64,000 bases of DNA, from positions 178,501 to 242,500 of the forward strand of contig JAIGNY010004279.1 of the NCBI GenBank assembly GCA_020152595.1. The letters are read 5' to 3'. The notes under the pieces are model-generated. The model worked only from the letters and a program-made list of their open reading frames with translations, had not been told where the DNA came from and searched no databases. The stretch is from Chiridota heheva (taxonomy: Eukaryota > Echinodermata > Holothuroidea > Apodida > Chiridotidae). The stretch's first letter is position 1. The number at the start of each line of letters is the position of its first letter. Shown here in pieces: positions 36,416-49,600 of the stretch. A program made the translations under genes and the position numbers.

Positions 36416-36875
36416 GTCCGGTCTATATACACACTATATGGGAAGTAGGGTGCTTTATGGGAACATGCATCAAATTAAATGAATTTAGATTTAAAATCTG
36501 TAATTTTAAAGAAGTGAGCCCCTCGAATTACTCCCTAACTGTTTCTCTGCAAGTATTGATTCAAGATCTAGGCAGGGTCATATAACAACAAAACATCAAC
36601 CAAAAAGCAAAAAGTAACATATTGATTAAAAAAGACCATTTTACTCATTAGTTGTTCTGCAGGTGACCTGATAAATAACCAAGTCGGGTCAACTTTATTC
36701 TGAAAACCAACTGTGTATCATAGAAAATAGCTTATTGTGTGGTTATTTTAATTAAGATGAAGTGGTCTCATATTGCTACAGTAAGTTTTAGTTAATTTGC
36801 TGGAACAATTCTTTAAGGAGAAGGACAAGTCATGTGCTGCGTTTTGAATTTTCAGGCCTTATTATAATAAGTTCT

Positions 36876-37281
36876 CCTAACCGGCTCCCCTACCCCTCTC
36901 TGCCTCGCTTGCAACATCGATCTCTCCATCAAGCATATATTTGTATCCTGTCCCCTCTACCAGAACTCCCAGATCTCTTCTCTCCTCACTCTCCTCAATC
37001 TCGGACCGATTCGAAAACAATTCTTCCTCAAACATCATCAACTTCCTCCGCAACAACAACCTCTTCCACCACAAATAATCTCCCTTCTATACCTAACCGT
37101 ATACACCTCTTTCTTTTCACCTAATTTTTTCTCCCATATTCAGCTTTCCCCTTTATCTCCCTTACAAACCTTCCATCTCCTCACTATCCTTACTCTTACA
37201 CCATTATTTATTTACACCCTCTTGGCACATTTGACTCTGACTGTCGCGGTGCCGTTAAACATCAACAAACCAAACCAAACC
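36876..37281 (+). mobile_element. 5'-truncated LINE-like 3' end
   Basis: About 400 bp present in the left arm and absent from the right arm. It is flanked by CCTTATTATAATAA at the left and CCTTATAATAA at the right, a plausible target duplication. The right arm has the uninterrupted GGCCTTTATTATGATAAATT in reverse. It is pyrimidine-rich and ends GTGCCGTTAAACATCAAC then AAACCAAACC, a 3' terminus style of non-LTR retrotransposons and the SINEs that use them. No reverse transcriptase remains. The frame at 36834-37124 is not a recognised protein. Confidence 0.55.
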
Positions 37282-37759
37282 TTATAATAAATTATGCAAA
37301 TTTATAGAAATTGAGACATAGTATCAAGTTAACCTATTGTTTTTTAATCCTCCAACAACGTTTTAAATCTCCATCATACCTTTATTAAAATTTAGCAGAA
37401 GAAAATAGTCTTGATTTTCAGTGACTGACATTTTGGAGAGAAAGCATAACTTTCAAGATATTCAGCTATCTTACATTCATCAAAACTTTTGCATATATTT
37501 TAATTATATTTTATTTTTGCATATATTTTAATTAGTCATGTATTGGAAACTTTGACATAATCAAAAGACTTTTGTTCAGCATTTAAGGATCTTTGTGGTG
37601 AATACAACATCTCTATCTGTTCATATACACATCTAAATCAGGTATTTGTTCTTAACACATCATGCTAAGATCCAACATGCTATTATTCATAGTTTTTATC
37701 ATTAGTATTTTTGCTGTTAAAAATCTTCATAGGTTCTTTAATATGGAATGTAGAATGCA

Positions 37760-39240
37760 ATGACATGTCGGTCATCAGGTCATAGATGGTGGGATGGCAT
37801 GTGGATCACAGGTGGGGTGGCATGCGGATCATAGGTGGGATGCCATGTGTATCATAGGTAGGATGGCATGTGGATCATAGGTGGGATGGCATGTGGGTCA
37901 TAGGTGCGGTGGCATATGGGTCATAGGTAAGATAGCATTTGGTCATAGGTGGGTGGTATGTGGGTCATAGGTGGAATGGCATATGGGACGTAGCTGAGAT
38001 GGCATGTGGGTAATAGGCGGAATGGCAATGGGGGCGTAGCTGAGATAACACGAGGGTCATAGATGGGATGGTATGTGCGTCATAGATGGGATGGCATATG
38101 GATACAGTTCGGGGGGACGGTATTGGACAAAGGGTGGGTTTGTGTATAAGAAATTGTGTGAGATAAAATGTGGGACATAGGGTAGAATGGCATATGGTAC
38201 ATACAATGTGATGGCACACATGATACATCACATTGGACACGTGATGGGAAGGAGAGTTGGGTGGCCTATATGATTCATAAGATGGAATGGCATATGGGGC
38301 ATAGGGTGGGACGTCATATCGGTATTGATTGGGATGAAAGGTAAAGAGAGTATAATGGAATATCATATGGGACATCGCGTGAGTTGGTATATGGGGACGA
38401 AGTGGGATGGCATGTGTGAGATGGTGGATATGACGGCGAAGATGTAGAAAACAGGGTTGGTTCTGAGGCACAGCATTGTATGGAAAATGGATGGGATGGA
38501 ATGCGAGGCACAGTATTGTATGGCATATGAGAAATGGATGAGATGGAATGCGAGGCACAGTATTGTATGGCATATAGGAAATGGATGAGATGGAATGCGA
38601 GTCACAGTATTGTATGACATATAGGAAATGGATGAGATGGAATGCGAGGCACAGTATTGTATGGCATATGAGAAATGAATGGGATGGAATGCGAGGCAAG
38701 TATTGCATGGCATATTGGAAATGGATGAGATGGAATGTGATGCCTAGTATTGTATGGCATAGGAAATGGATGAAAAATGGATGAGATGGAATGGGATGGG
38801 CACAGTATTGTATGGCATATTGGAAATGGATGGGATGGAATGAGGCACAGGGGCATAATGTGGGTTGGGTGTTATATAGATTTGAATCACTTATACGCGC
38901 ATAGGGAGCGACGACATGTGTCACGTATGGAGGCTGCGTCGATGATGAATGTGAAATGGGCTGAGATGGGAAATAGGAAATAATAAAAGTGGGGGATGCA
39001 TGATAATGGTTAGAGGGTTGGATTGCTATACGAAAAATGGTCGAGTATAACGTGGGGCAGGGTGTGATGGTATAGTGGGTGTAATGGCGAACGTGTATAA
39101 GACATAAAGTTTGCTGTCATATGGGACATAATTTGGAGTGGCGTATGGGACAAGGGTGGTATGACTTATGGCGCATAGCATGGAATAGCATATGAGGCAT
39201 AAGGTGAGATGGATGGCATATAGTACATAGGTTGAAATGC
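37760..39240. repeat. GGATGGCATATGGGACATAGG minisatellite, left arm outer block
   Basis: A variable 20-27-bp unit on the theme GGTGGGATGGCATGTGGATCATA. Many copies are present, and the reverse-complement counterpart in the right arm (55445-55850) is much shorter. The frames of up to 319 residues on the minus strand (His/Pro/Ser/Tyr-rich) come from the repeat. Confidence 0.85.
38468..38860. repeat. 47-bp array inside the left arm
   Basis: About eight units of GAGATGGAATGCGAGGCACA plus GTATTGTATGGCATATAGGA plus AATGGAT, 47 bp each. The right arm has no equivalent array, so the expansion followed the duplication or was lost on the other side. Confidence 0.85.
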
Positions 39241-39241
39241 C

Positions 39242-39244
39242 ATG
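39242..39244. repeat. ATG target duplication, left copy
   Basis: ATG precedes the transposon end TAGTAGAGTC, and ATG follows the other end at 43592-43594. The uninterrupted site with one ATG is in the right arm (55444-55446, minus strand). Confidence 0.7.
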
Positions 39245-39379
39245 TAGTAGAGTCAATATACCACGTAACCCCAAAAAAATTGCAAGAAAAGGGTTTTTTG
39301 CTTTTTTTGGTACTATTTGACCTGGAAATTAACATACTAAAAGTTGGCAAAAATCTGATCACCGGAAAGGGTCTAAATA

Positions 39380-39579
39380 TGACGTCATACAAAATGGCTG
39401 CCAAAATGTAATAATATGCTTAATTTCAATGATTTGCATACGGTTTCTGGCATCTTTAAGAATAAAAACAAGTTTAAGGCATCAGTATCTTACATGACTG
39501 TTAATTTTTCAATCTGAACAATGTACCTGTGTGACGTTATGCTGTGATAGTGTCATCTATGACGTCATCTATGACGTCA
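39380..39579. promoter_or_regulatory. TGACGTCA cluster, left subterminal region
   Basis: Perfect 8-bp CRE palindromes at 39380, 39560 and 39572, and a one-mismatch TGACGTTA at 39532. The 39380 site is inside the terminal inverted repeat. CREB/ATF proteins bind this sequence. It could also be a transposase-binding repeat. Confidence 0.55.
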
Positions 39580-39750
39580 TTATGTCATGTATTTTTCTTA
39601 ATATCATGATTCTTTCACTGTGATGCCCTGGATGAGCTGTGCTTTTAATGGCTTACTTTCCGCATCTATTCATGTTCATTGCAATATAGATATCAACATC
39701 ATCAACCACTTAATGAATTGATATCGACATTTAATGTTTTCCTTATGCAG

Positions 39751-42700
39751 TTATAGATTAGAAGACATAAAGGCACATATTGGTTTGTTTGGTAATTTCA
39801 AGTGTTTCAGCTGACCAGCTGGCGTTATCCTTACTATATTACCGTTACAGTCACATGTAGCCTTCATTACCATCATTATCTGATACTGTGTTGAGGGATA
39901 TATTATCACAAGTGTCTCCTTGACAAGGTCCACAGGCTTTGGTACTCTCAAGGCCATGTTTTTGCAGCTACATTTGAGTGTGCGGCAACCTGTCGAGCAC
40001 TTGCAGTGTATCATTTTCAACAGACTTTCAGGAGCAGGGCTTTTTCCATCATGAGTGGAATCAGTTGACCCCTTGTACACTCCAGCCCCAGTCTGTAGGA
40101 TCCATGCCACCGTCCGTACACATCCACACCATAACTTGAAGATACCCTCCGTGAGTGAAGTTTTGTGGCTGATGTTGTTGGGGCAGCCTTTCGGGTGCCA
40201 CAAAGTCTTTGCTGTGGCCACTTTTTGCAAAGGAAGCTGTAGCGCAATGATGCCAGAGAGTCAGAATGAGTCCCATTAAACACTGAAAGCATTTGTTTGC
40301 AGCCGGTGGTTTCTACAGTCTCTGGATTTGCCTTTGGTGTGCGAAAGATCTTAGAACAAGCACGCAAGACAGATTTGCCCTTGATGACCTTTCTGAAGAT
40401 GGACTTCTTTCCAACCCTAAAATTCGTGAGGTAGTGTCGCATCCAGAAAACGCATGGGCAAACAACAGATCAGAGCACACTTCTTCCCTAGTAACAGTTT
40501 CAGAACTTTAATGTTATACACATTTGGTTTACCTTTGTCTGATCTAAAGAACAGGTCTTTGCAGTCATTCGTGGTTCCATAATACAAGAGCAAAACCAAA
40601 AGATCTGTATCTTCCCCGATGAGAGTTGTTGACTTGAAGGATGCCATTGTGATTGCTGCTTTTACGATGTCGACATCAGCATCACTCTCAGCCTGAATAA
40701 CGTTGCAGCCTTTCTGGCGCAAGTATTTCGTCATCAGGTTAATAAGGGCCTGTTTATTCATTGTGTTTGAAAGGAAATCCTCTTTTTTCCCAGAAAATTT
40801 GGTTGACTCCACAATGTCGACCTTCTTCGTGACCTGACTTCAGCTTCGTCTTTGGTGGGTGTTGTCTTTTGTGGATGGTCTTCCATTGTACCCATCAAAG
40901 ACAACAGTGGCATTACCATACAGTTCGGTCGTGAAAGATGCATACAGAATCTGCAATTGAAGTGTAAGTGCTCCTTGGTCCATTTCAATCAATGTAGGAC
41001 AGTAGGAGGGGAACCTCCGTCAAGAACATAGTGATCAGTCTTTGGAATGGATTGAAGAACAACACCATCTGATAAGGAAGTCCCATGGTCTTTCAAAAGC
41101 TTCCAGAAGATGTGCTTTATCTGCTTCTCGCAAGATATATTTTTTTCTTCAAATAAGGATGGTGGATAGGGGAGAGCTCATATTGCATCACTTCATCAAG
41201 GCAAAGGTCACCTGACTGCGATACCACAAGGAACCTCTAAAACAAAAAGAGCTGGATCAATGGTTCGATCCTCTGTTACTTTGACAGCTTGAGCTGATGC
41301 TAATGTCTTCACTTTAGTGTTCTTTTTGTGGGAATATGAGAAGACTGGGTGTCCTTTCATTTGTTTTACTGTGTCTTTGCCTACATTGAAAAGTTCTTCA
41401 ACATTGACACCCTCATCAGCATTTATCCCTGTGATAATGTTGCGCAAGGTTGCCTTATTGGAAAATGGAGAATAGTGTTCCAGCTTCGTCGCAAGTTTGT
41501 CTTAGTCTCTCATATCCCTGTCCATACGAGAAGCAGATGCCTCCTTGTGCTGTTCACTTGTTGCATATAAAGTCTGACAGAATTCCTGCATGGCGTAGTT
41601 GTAGGCGGAAGATATAGGGGCATACATTGTACAAACGGCCCTCTGATGGTCTGACATGCCACTTCCTCTTGTTAGCCCACCGGTGCTTTTAAGCGACCGC
41701 ATTAGTGTCAGGACTAACGCCAGCCCAGTATTTTTTGCTGCGTCGAATAACATGGAATCCATTGTTGAATTTCTAAAACACTGGAGACTTTCCATTTTCA
41801 AGATCCCTCATCTTCTGTAAGTAAAGATGAGCAGACTTCAGATAGTTAGGGTGTCCAGCAGCAGCAAATATTGGCAAACAGTCATATATAGCATGGAGAT
41901 GCGTTTGCCATGACCCTGTGCGATCAGCCTTGATAAGCTCCTGTGCAACCCCCAACATTTGTTGATAGTTAATCCACAATTTGCTTGTTTTGAGTTGTTG
42001 GATAATTCACACTTTCTTGAAGAGAGCATTGGAAATTCTTTCCATTCAGTCTACTTTCAGCAGTGCATCTAAACTTATTTTACCAGTCTCCTTTTGAGTA
42101 TACAATCTCTCCAGCTCTTTAAGTAGATCTTTAAAACTTGGATCGGCTTCAATTACCTTGGTCACTATCTGATGCGTGAGACACTGCTTATCAAGAAGAT
42201 GTTCACGAAATGCACGTTGCACAGCTTTGCCACTTATCATATGTGTTACAGCGTTTTCACCATACACTGTCTCCAGGATTTCCCTTAGTCCACTTCCATC
42301 CATAAGTGTTCCTATTCAACAAATTCATGAAAGTATGAAAGCTCCCCAATAACAAAATAACATCTCTGAGTGGACTACCATCTTGAACTTCATGTATAAT
42401 CTTAGAAGCTTTCCAAAAGAGTGGCTGATCAAAGGTTACAATTGGTGGGACACTGTGCTTGGAAGCAAGAGCACATATATAGTCGAGTGTAGAGAAGATA
42501 CATGTCTTATCTCCAGGGTTCATATCAATCATTGGTAGGAACAATACTGATGATTGTCCAGGGTGGAGACAGTCCTTGTGTAGCAGGTGCACCACTCCTT
42601 GCCAATTTGGTAGTGTTTGCTTGAAGCGGAGGACATCTCCCACAATACACATCAATCTTATGATCAACAACATTCAAAAGTGGCAGAGACGTGAATTTAA

Positions 42701-43108
42701 TGCTACGAAGAGTGTTCTTTGGGAAGCGGTAATCCTTGATCTCAATCTTCGTCTGATCAACTATGTTCAAGTCAGACATCTTTCTCCTCGGAATAGTGTG
42801 ACTGGTTCGTGTGCCTGGTCTTATGGCTGCTACCATCCCCATACCATGAAATGTTCCTTTCCATCCAAGGTCTTTATGTTGTGGTCAACGTTATCAGCGG
42901 CAAATAAAAGCATATCATGCATATCTTTGTCCTCACCTAAAACATCAGGAGCCACTGAAGAAGCGGTGTTTTCCTCAAACCTTTGCACTTCACTATACGA
43001 GGAGCAATAGCCCATGGCAGACAGACTGTCTATCAAAAACTTTGATCGAAAGTGATGTTGCATTTGAACCCCCAGTCCCAGTTGTAACGGAGCTATCACT
43101 GCTATCAA
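39751..43108 (-). pseudogene. Academ-like transposase gene, frameshifted
   Basis: Read on the minus strand, successive frames continue one protein of roughly 1,100 residues. 43108-42830 has AADNVDHNIKTLDGK. 42673-42257 has MIDMNPGDKTCIFSTLDY and PPIVTFDQPLFWKA. 42303-42046 follows. 41979-41773 has GHPNYLKSAHLYLQKM. 41801-41502 has LMRSLKSTGGLTRGSGMS. 41447-41208 and 40988-40758 follow. 40812-40417 has ESDADVDIVKAAI and GEDTDLLVLL, the acidic nuclease signatures of the XPG/PIN fold. 40442-40017 follows, and 40230-39751 has CKCSTGCRTLKCSC. Neighbouring pieces overlap in different frames without splice sites, so at least eight indels break the gene. A HAFSGCDTTSRIL peptide near 40450-40415 sits in a third frame between two breaks. 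The true start is uncertain and may lie before 43108. Confidence 0.8.
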
Positions 43109-43216
43109 TTTGGGTCCCGCCTTCAGAAATGACTTGAAATTCTTTCAAATCATCAAATGTCTCCCTGCGCAATCAAATCTGGACTGGAACACACATATTA
43201 GAAATAAACCATATTC

Positions 43217-43446
43217 TGACGTCATAGATCACGTCATGACGTCACAGGTCACGTTCTGACGTCACGGATAACGTCCTGACGTTATTGATGATGCCAAGAA
43301 AAGTGTCAAAAATTATGTTGGTGCCAAGATATTTAGTTTTAGTGATAATTTTCATTATTAAAATGATTAAAAACTATTAAATTACAGACTTATGCCTAGT
43401 TTCTAGCGATTTCTTATATTGGCGGCCATCTTTTTTTATGACGTCA
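43217..43446. promoter_or_regulatory. TGACGTCA cluster, right subterminal region, 20-bp phased
   Basis: TGACGTCA at 43217, 43237 and 43257 and TGACGTTA at 43277 are spaced exactly 20 bp apart as four tandem units. A further palindrome lies at 43439 in the inverted repeat. The cluster is just upstream of the minus-strand transposase gene, where its promoter would be expected. Confidence 0.6.
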
Positions 43447-43599
43447 TATTTAAACCCTTTCCGGAGATCCGATCGATGCCAACTTTTAATATGTTCTTCT
43501 CCAGACCCCATAGTTGATAAAACTGCCAAAAAACCTTTTCTTGCAATTTTTTTGGGGTAAGGTCACTTTTTTTCATATTTTGACTCTACTAATGTGAAG

Positions 43600-44235
43600 C
43601 ATACTGGCATGTGAGACATGTATGTTGAGCATAAATAATAGATAGAAAATATTGGATGGGATTGATTATAAGAAAAGGGGTGGGATATCATGTGGAACAT
43701 GAGGTGGGTTGGCATAAGAGACGTGAATGGCATAAAGGGGATAGTGCGCGTACGACATGGATGGCATATGGTACATTAGCTAAAATGTCACATGGAGCAT
43801 GTGGGTCGTATGCTGCAATGGAAGATATTGGATCGAGCGTGGAATTGATTATACGACATAGGGTGGTATATCATATGGGGCATATAGTGTGGAATGTCAT
43901 ATGAGACACAGGGTGAAATGTCACATTGTGGAATGTCATTTGGAACAGAGTGATATGTATATGATAATGAGTTTGACGTACACTTATGCGACATAGCGTA
44001 GGTTGTTATATGGGACATGTGTTGGGATAGGACATATGGTGAAATGGCATATGGGACATAAGAGTGTGTTGTCATAGGGGACATAGGGTGGATTAGGGGC
44101 ATATGGTGGGTATGGTATGCGGGACATAGAGTAGGATGGTGTGTGAGACAAAAGGGTGGGATGGAACATAGTGGATAAAGGTGGGATTGCGTATAAGAAA
44201 GAGTTGGATATATTGGATATGGGATAGGGTGGCAT
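43600..44235. repeat. GGATGGCATATGGGACATAGG minisatellite, left arm middle block
   Basis: Continuation of the array interrupted by the transposon and its empty-site boundary. It is diverged and pairs in reverse with about 54900-55445. Confidence 0.8.
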
Positions 44236-44239
44236 GTGT

Positions 44240-45449
<1,210 letters not shown>

Positions 45450-45469
45450 ATTTATAGAGAGAGAGGAGC

Positions 45470-46480
45470 GATAGCGTACAAAGGATGCGTTGTGTGAAAG
45501 TATAACACTGGATAGTATATGGGCATAAGATGAGATAAAGAGCTGGATGGTACATAGTTGGAATGGCATGTGGGGCATAGGGTGCGATGGAATGTGTGAC
45601 ATAGGGGTGACATAGTGTTTTGGACATATGAATGGATGGTATTGCATAAGGGTGATATTGCGTATAAAAATAGGCCTAGTTTGAAATATTATATGTGATA
45701 TTGGGTGGATCGACATATGGAATTAGGTGATATGCATAGGATAGTGGGTTTGGCATACACAATATGCGACATACAGTGGTATGTCATATGGGACATAGTT
45801 TGGGATGGGACATATGATGAGATAGCATATGGGAAATAGAATGGGATGACATTTATGACATACGGTGGGATGGCACGTGGAATATAGGGAACAAATTGGG
45901 ATGACATGTGTGAGATGGTGGGTATCGCGTACATGTATAATACAGAGGGTGGGTTGTAATATGAGTCATGGGTGGAATGGCATATGGAACATGGATGGGA
46001 GGGTATATGAGGCATAATATTGTATTGTAAACACATATATTGTAATACCATATTGTATAGTGTAAGGTGGGACATACCAGGTCGGATGTCACATGGTACA
46101 TAGGTTTTAGTGACGTATGGGGCATAGGGTGCGATGACACGGGTGACGTATTGTGGCTGCATCGATGGTGTATGAGACATATAAATTGGGTGGGATGAAA
46201 GATATTGGACATGTATGGGATTGCGTACAAACATTAAGATATAGGCATGTGTATCATAGGACCAGGAACCTAAATAGCAGGTCCCTGGTAGGACATAGGA
46301 TGAATTGGCATATGGGGCAGGGTGGGATGGAATAGTGGGTGTAATGGCGGACATGTCTAAAACAGAATAACCATATGGACATAGGATGGCTTATGGCATA
46401 AGGTGGGATAGAGGTTCGGATTATATATGGAACATAGTGTGGGATATCATATGGTTAGGGATGCTATTTGGTATGGATGT
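45470..46480. repeat. GGATGGCATATGGGACATAGG minisatellite, left arm inner block
   Basis: Diverged units that pair in reverse with about 54185-54830 up to near 46167. Beyond that the units continue to about 46480 without a counterpart in the right arm. Confidence 0.8.
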
Positions 46481-46683
46481 TGGGATGGCATAGCTTGTCT
46501 CTTATGCCCTCTCTCTTATGCTCTTTCTTATGCTCAGTATATTTTAAGGTAGGAACAGGTATAATTTTTATATTTATAAACAAATCTTGAAAAACCTTGA
46601 ATTTCAAAACTTGGAATTTTTAAGGAATGCACGGTTGTTGTTTTAATTCCTGTTCATTGTAGCCAGATTCTCCCATTCAAATA

Positions 46684-49600
46684 TTTGAGGTTGCGACTTG
46701 AGGTTGCGACATGAGGTTGCGACATGAGGTTGCGACTTGAGGTTGATACTTGAGGTTGCGACTTGAGGTTGCGACTTGAAGTTGCGACTTGAGGTTGCGA
46801 CTTGAGGTGGCGACTTGAGGTGGCGACTTGAGGTGGCGACTGGCGGTGGCGACTGGCGGTGAGGACTGGCGGTGAGGACTGGCGGTGAGGACTGGCGGTG
46901 AGGACTGGCGGTGAGGACTGGCGGTGAGGACTGGCGGTGAGGACTGGCGGTGAGGACTGGCGGTGAGGACTGGCGGTGTGGACTGGCGGTGGCGACTGGC
47001 GGTGGCGACTGGCGGTGGCGACTGGCGGTGGCGACTGGCGGTGGCGACTGGCGGTGGCGACTGGCGGTGGCGACTGGCGGTGGCTACTGGCGGTGGCGAC
47101 TGGCGGTGGCGACTGGCGGTGGCGACTGGCGGTGGCGACTGGCGGTGGCGACTGGCGGTGGCGACTGGCGGTGGCGACTGGCGGTGGCGACTGGCGGTGG
47201 CGACTGGCGGTGGCGACTGGCGGTGGCGACTGGCGGTGGCGACTGGCGGTGGCGACTGGCGGTGGCGACTGGCGGTGGCGACTGGCGGTGGCGACTGGCG
47301 GTGGCGACTGGCGGTGGCGGTGGCGACTGGCGGTGGCGCGCAGGGTTGGCGACTGGCGGTGGCGCGCAGGGTTGGCGACTGGCGGTGGCGCGCAGGGTTG
47401 GCGACTGGCGGTGGCGCGCAGGGTTGGCGACTGGCGGTTGGCGACTGGCGGTGGGCAGGGTGGCGTGGGCGCGCAGGGTTGGCGACTGGCGGTGGCGCGC
47501 AGGGTTGGCGACTGGCGGTGGCGCGCGCAGGGTTGGCGACTGGCGGTGGCGCAGGGTTGGCGACTGGCGGTGGCGCGCAGGGTTGGCGACTCAAGCGGTG
47601 GCGCGCAGGGTTGGGACTGGCGGTGGCGCGCAGGGTTGGACCGGTGCGGCGGTGGCGCGCAGGGTTGGCGACTGGCGGTGGCGCGCAGGGTTGGCGACTG
47701 GCGGTGGCGCGCAGGGTTGGCGACTGGCGCGCGCAGGGTTGGCGACTGGCGGTGGGCGCAGGGTTGGCGACTGGCGCGCAGAGGGTTGGCGACTGGCGGT
47801 GGCGCGCAGGGTTGGCGACTGGCGGTGGCGCGCAGGGTTGGCGACTGGCGGTGGCGCGCAGGGTTGGCGACTGGCGGTGGCGCGCTGGGGTTGGCGACTG
47901 GCGGTGGCGCGCAGGGTTGGCGACTGGCGGTGGCGCGCAGGGTTGGCGACTGGCGGTGGCGCGCAGGGTTGGCGACTGGCGGTGGCGCGCAGGGTTGGCG
48001 ACTGGCGGTGGCGCGCAGGGTTGGCGACTGGCGGTGGCGCGCAGGGTTGGCGACGCTGGCGGTGGCGCGCAGGGTTGGCGACTGGCGGTGGCGCGCAGGG
48101 TTGGCGACTGGCGGTGGCGCGCAGGGTTGGCGACTGGGCGGTGGCGCGCAGGGTTGGCGACTGGCGGTGGCGCGCAGGGTTGGCGACTGGCGGTGGCGCG
48201 CAGGGTTGGCGACTGGCGGTGGCGCGCAGGGTTGGCGACTGGCGGTGGCGCGCAGGGTTGGCGACTGGCGGTGGCGCGCAAGGTTGGCGACTGGCGGTGG
48301 CGCGCAGGGTTGGCGACTGGCGGTGGCGCGCAGGGTTGGCGACTGGCGGTGGCGCGCAGGGTTGGCGACTGGCGGTGGCGCGCAGGGTTGGCGACTGGCG
48401 GTGGCGCGCAGGGTTGGCGACTGGCGGTGGCGCGCAGGTTGGCGACTGGCGGTGGCGCGCAGGGGTTGGCGACTGGCGGTTGGCGACTGGCGGTGGCGCG
48501 CAGGGTTGGCGACTGGCGGTGGCGCGCAGGGTTGGCGACTGGGCGGTGGCGCGCAGGGTTGGCGACTGGCGGTGGCGCGCAGGGTTGGCGACTGGCGGTG
48601 GCGCGCAGGGTTGGCGACTGGCGGTGGCGCGCAGGGTTGGCGACTGGCGGTGGCGCGCAGGGTTGGCGACTGGCGGTGGCGCGCAGGGTTGGCGACTGGC
48701 GGTGGCGCGCAGGGTTGGCGACTGGCGGTGGCGCGCAGGGTTGGCGACTGGCGGTGGCGCGCAGGGTTGGCGACAGCGGTGGCGCGCAGGGTTGGCGACT
48801 GGCGGTGGCGCGCAAGGGGTTGGCGACTGGCGGTGGCGCGCAGGGTTGGCGACTGGCGGTGGCGCGCAGGGTTGGCGACTGGCGGTGGCGCGCAGGGTTG
48901 GCGACTGGCGGTGGCGCGCAGGGTTGCGACTGGCGGTGGCGCGCAGGTTGGCGCGACTGGCGGTGGCGAGGAGGGTTGGCGACTGGCGGTGGCGCGCAGG
49001 GTTGGCGACTGGCGGTGGCGCGCGGGGTTGGCGACTGGCGGTGGCGCGCAGGGTTGGCGACTGGCGGTGGCGCGCAGGGTTGGCGACTGGCGGTGGCGCG
49101 CAGGGTTGGCGACTGGCGGTGGCGCGCAGGGTTGGCGACTGGCGGTGGCGCGCAGGGTTGGCGACTGGCGGTGGCGCGCAGGGTTGGCGACTGGCGGTGG
49201 CGCGCCTGGGTGGCGACGCTGGCGGTGGCGCGCCAGGGTTGGCGACTGGCGGTGGCGCGCAGGGTTGGCGACTGGCGGTGGCGCGCAGGGTTGGCGACTG
49301 GCGGTGGCGCGCAGGGTTGGCGACTGGCGGTGGCGCGCAGGGTTGGCGACTGGCGGTGGCGCGCAGGGTTGGCGACTGGCGGTGGCGCGCAGGGTTGGCG
49401 ACGGCGGTGGCGCGCAGGGTTGGCGACTGGCGGTGGCGCGCAGGGTTGGCGACTGGCGGTGGCGCGCAGGGTTGGCGACTGGCGGTGGCGCGCAGGGTTG
49501 GCGACTGGCGGGTGGCAGGGTTGGCGACTGGCGGTGGCGCGCAGGGTTGGCGACTGGCGGTGGCGCGCAGGGTTGGCGACTGGCGGTGGCGCGCAGGGTT

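Larger units (their letters stand above)
39245..43591 (-). mobile_element. Academ-like DNA transposon, 4347 bp
   Basis: Inverted termini of about 165 bp: TAGTAGAGTCAATAT... at the left pairs with ...ATATTTTGACTCTACTA at the right. Inside them are perfectly paired blocks such as CCCCAAAAAAATTGCAAGAA and TAAATATGACGTCATA. The target duplication is 3 bp (ATG), confirmed by the empty paralogous site in the right arm. The element encodes one minus-strand protein with an XPG/FEN1-like nuclease signature and a Cys-rich motif. These features, with a 3-4-bp duplication, are those recorded for the Academ superfamily; that assignment is from memory of the family. The gene is frameshifted, so this copy is probably not autonomous. 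Confidence 0.75.

Noticed and set aside
37965..38924. 319-residue His/Pro/Tyr-rich frame, with similar frames at 45689-46354 and 55102-55692
   Set aside because: Produced by the GGATGGCATATGGGACATAG minisatellite. Its mirror arrays give the same kind of peptide from the other strand, and unit lengths vary without keeping frame.
39245..43591. Virus-derived insertion
   Set aside because: Long inverted termini, a 3-bp duplication and an XPG-like nuclease fit a DNA transposon. No capsid, polymerase or integrase signature was seen.
39245..43591. TA or ATGT as the target duplication of the transposon
   Set aside because: Comparison with the empty right-arm site is most economical with ATG and a perfectly paired TAGTAGAGTC end. 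TA or ATGT would leave unmatched bases at one end, though TA cannot be fully excluded.
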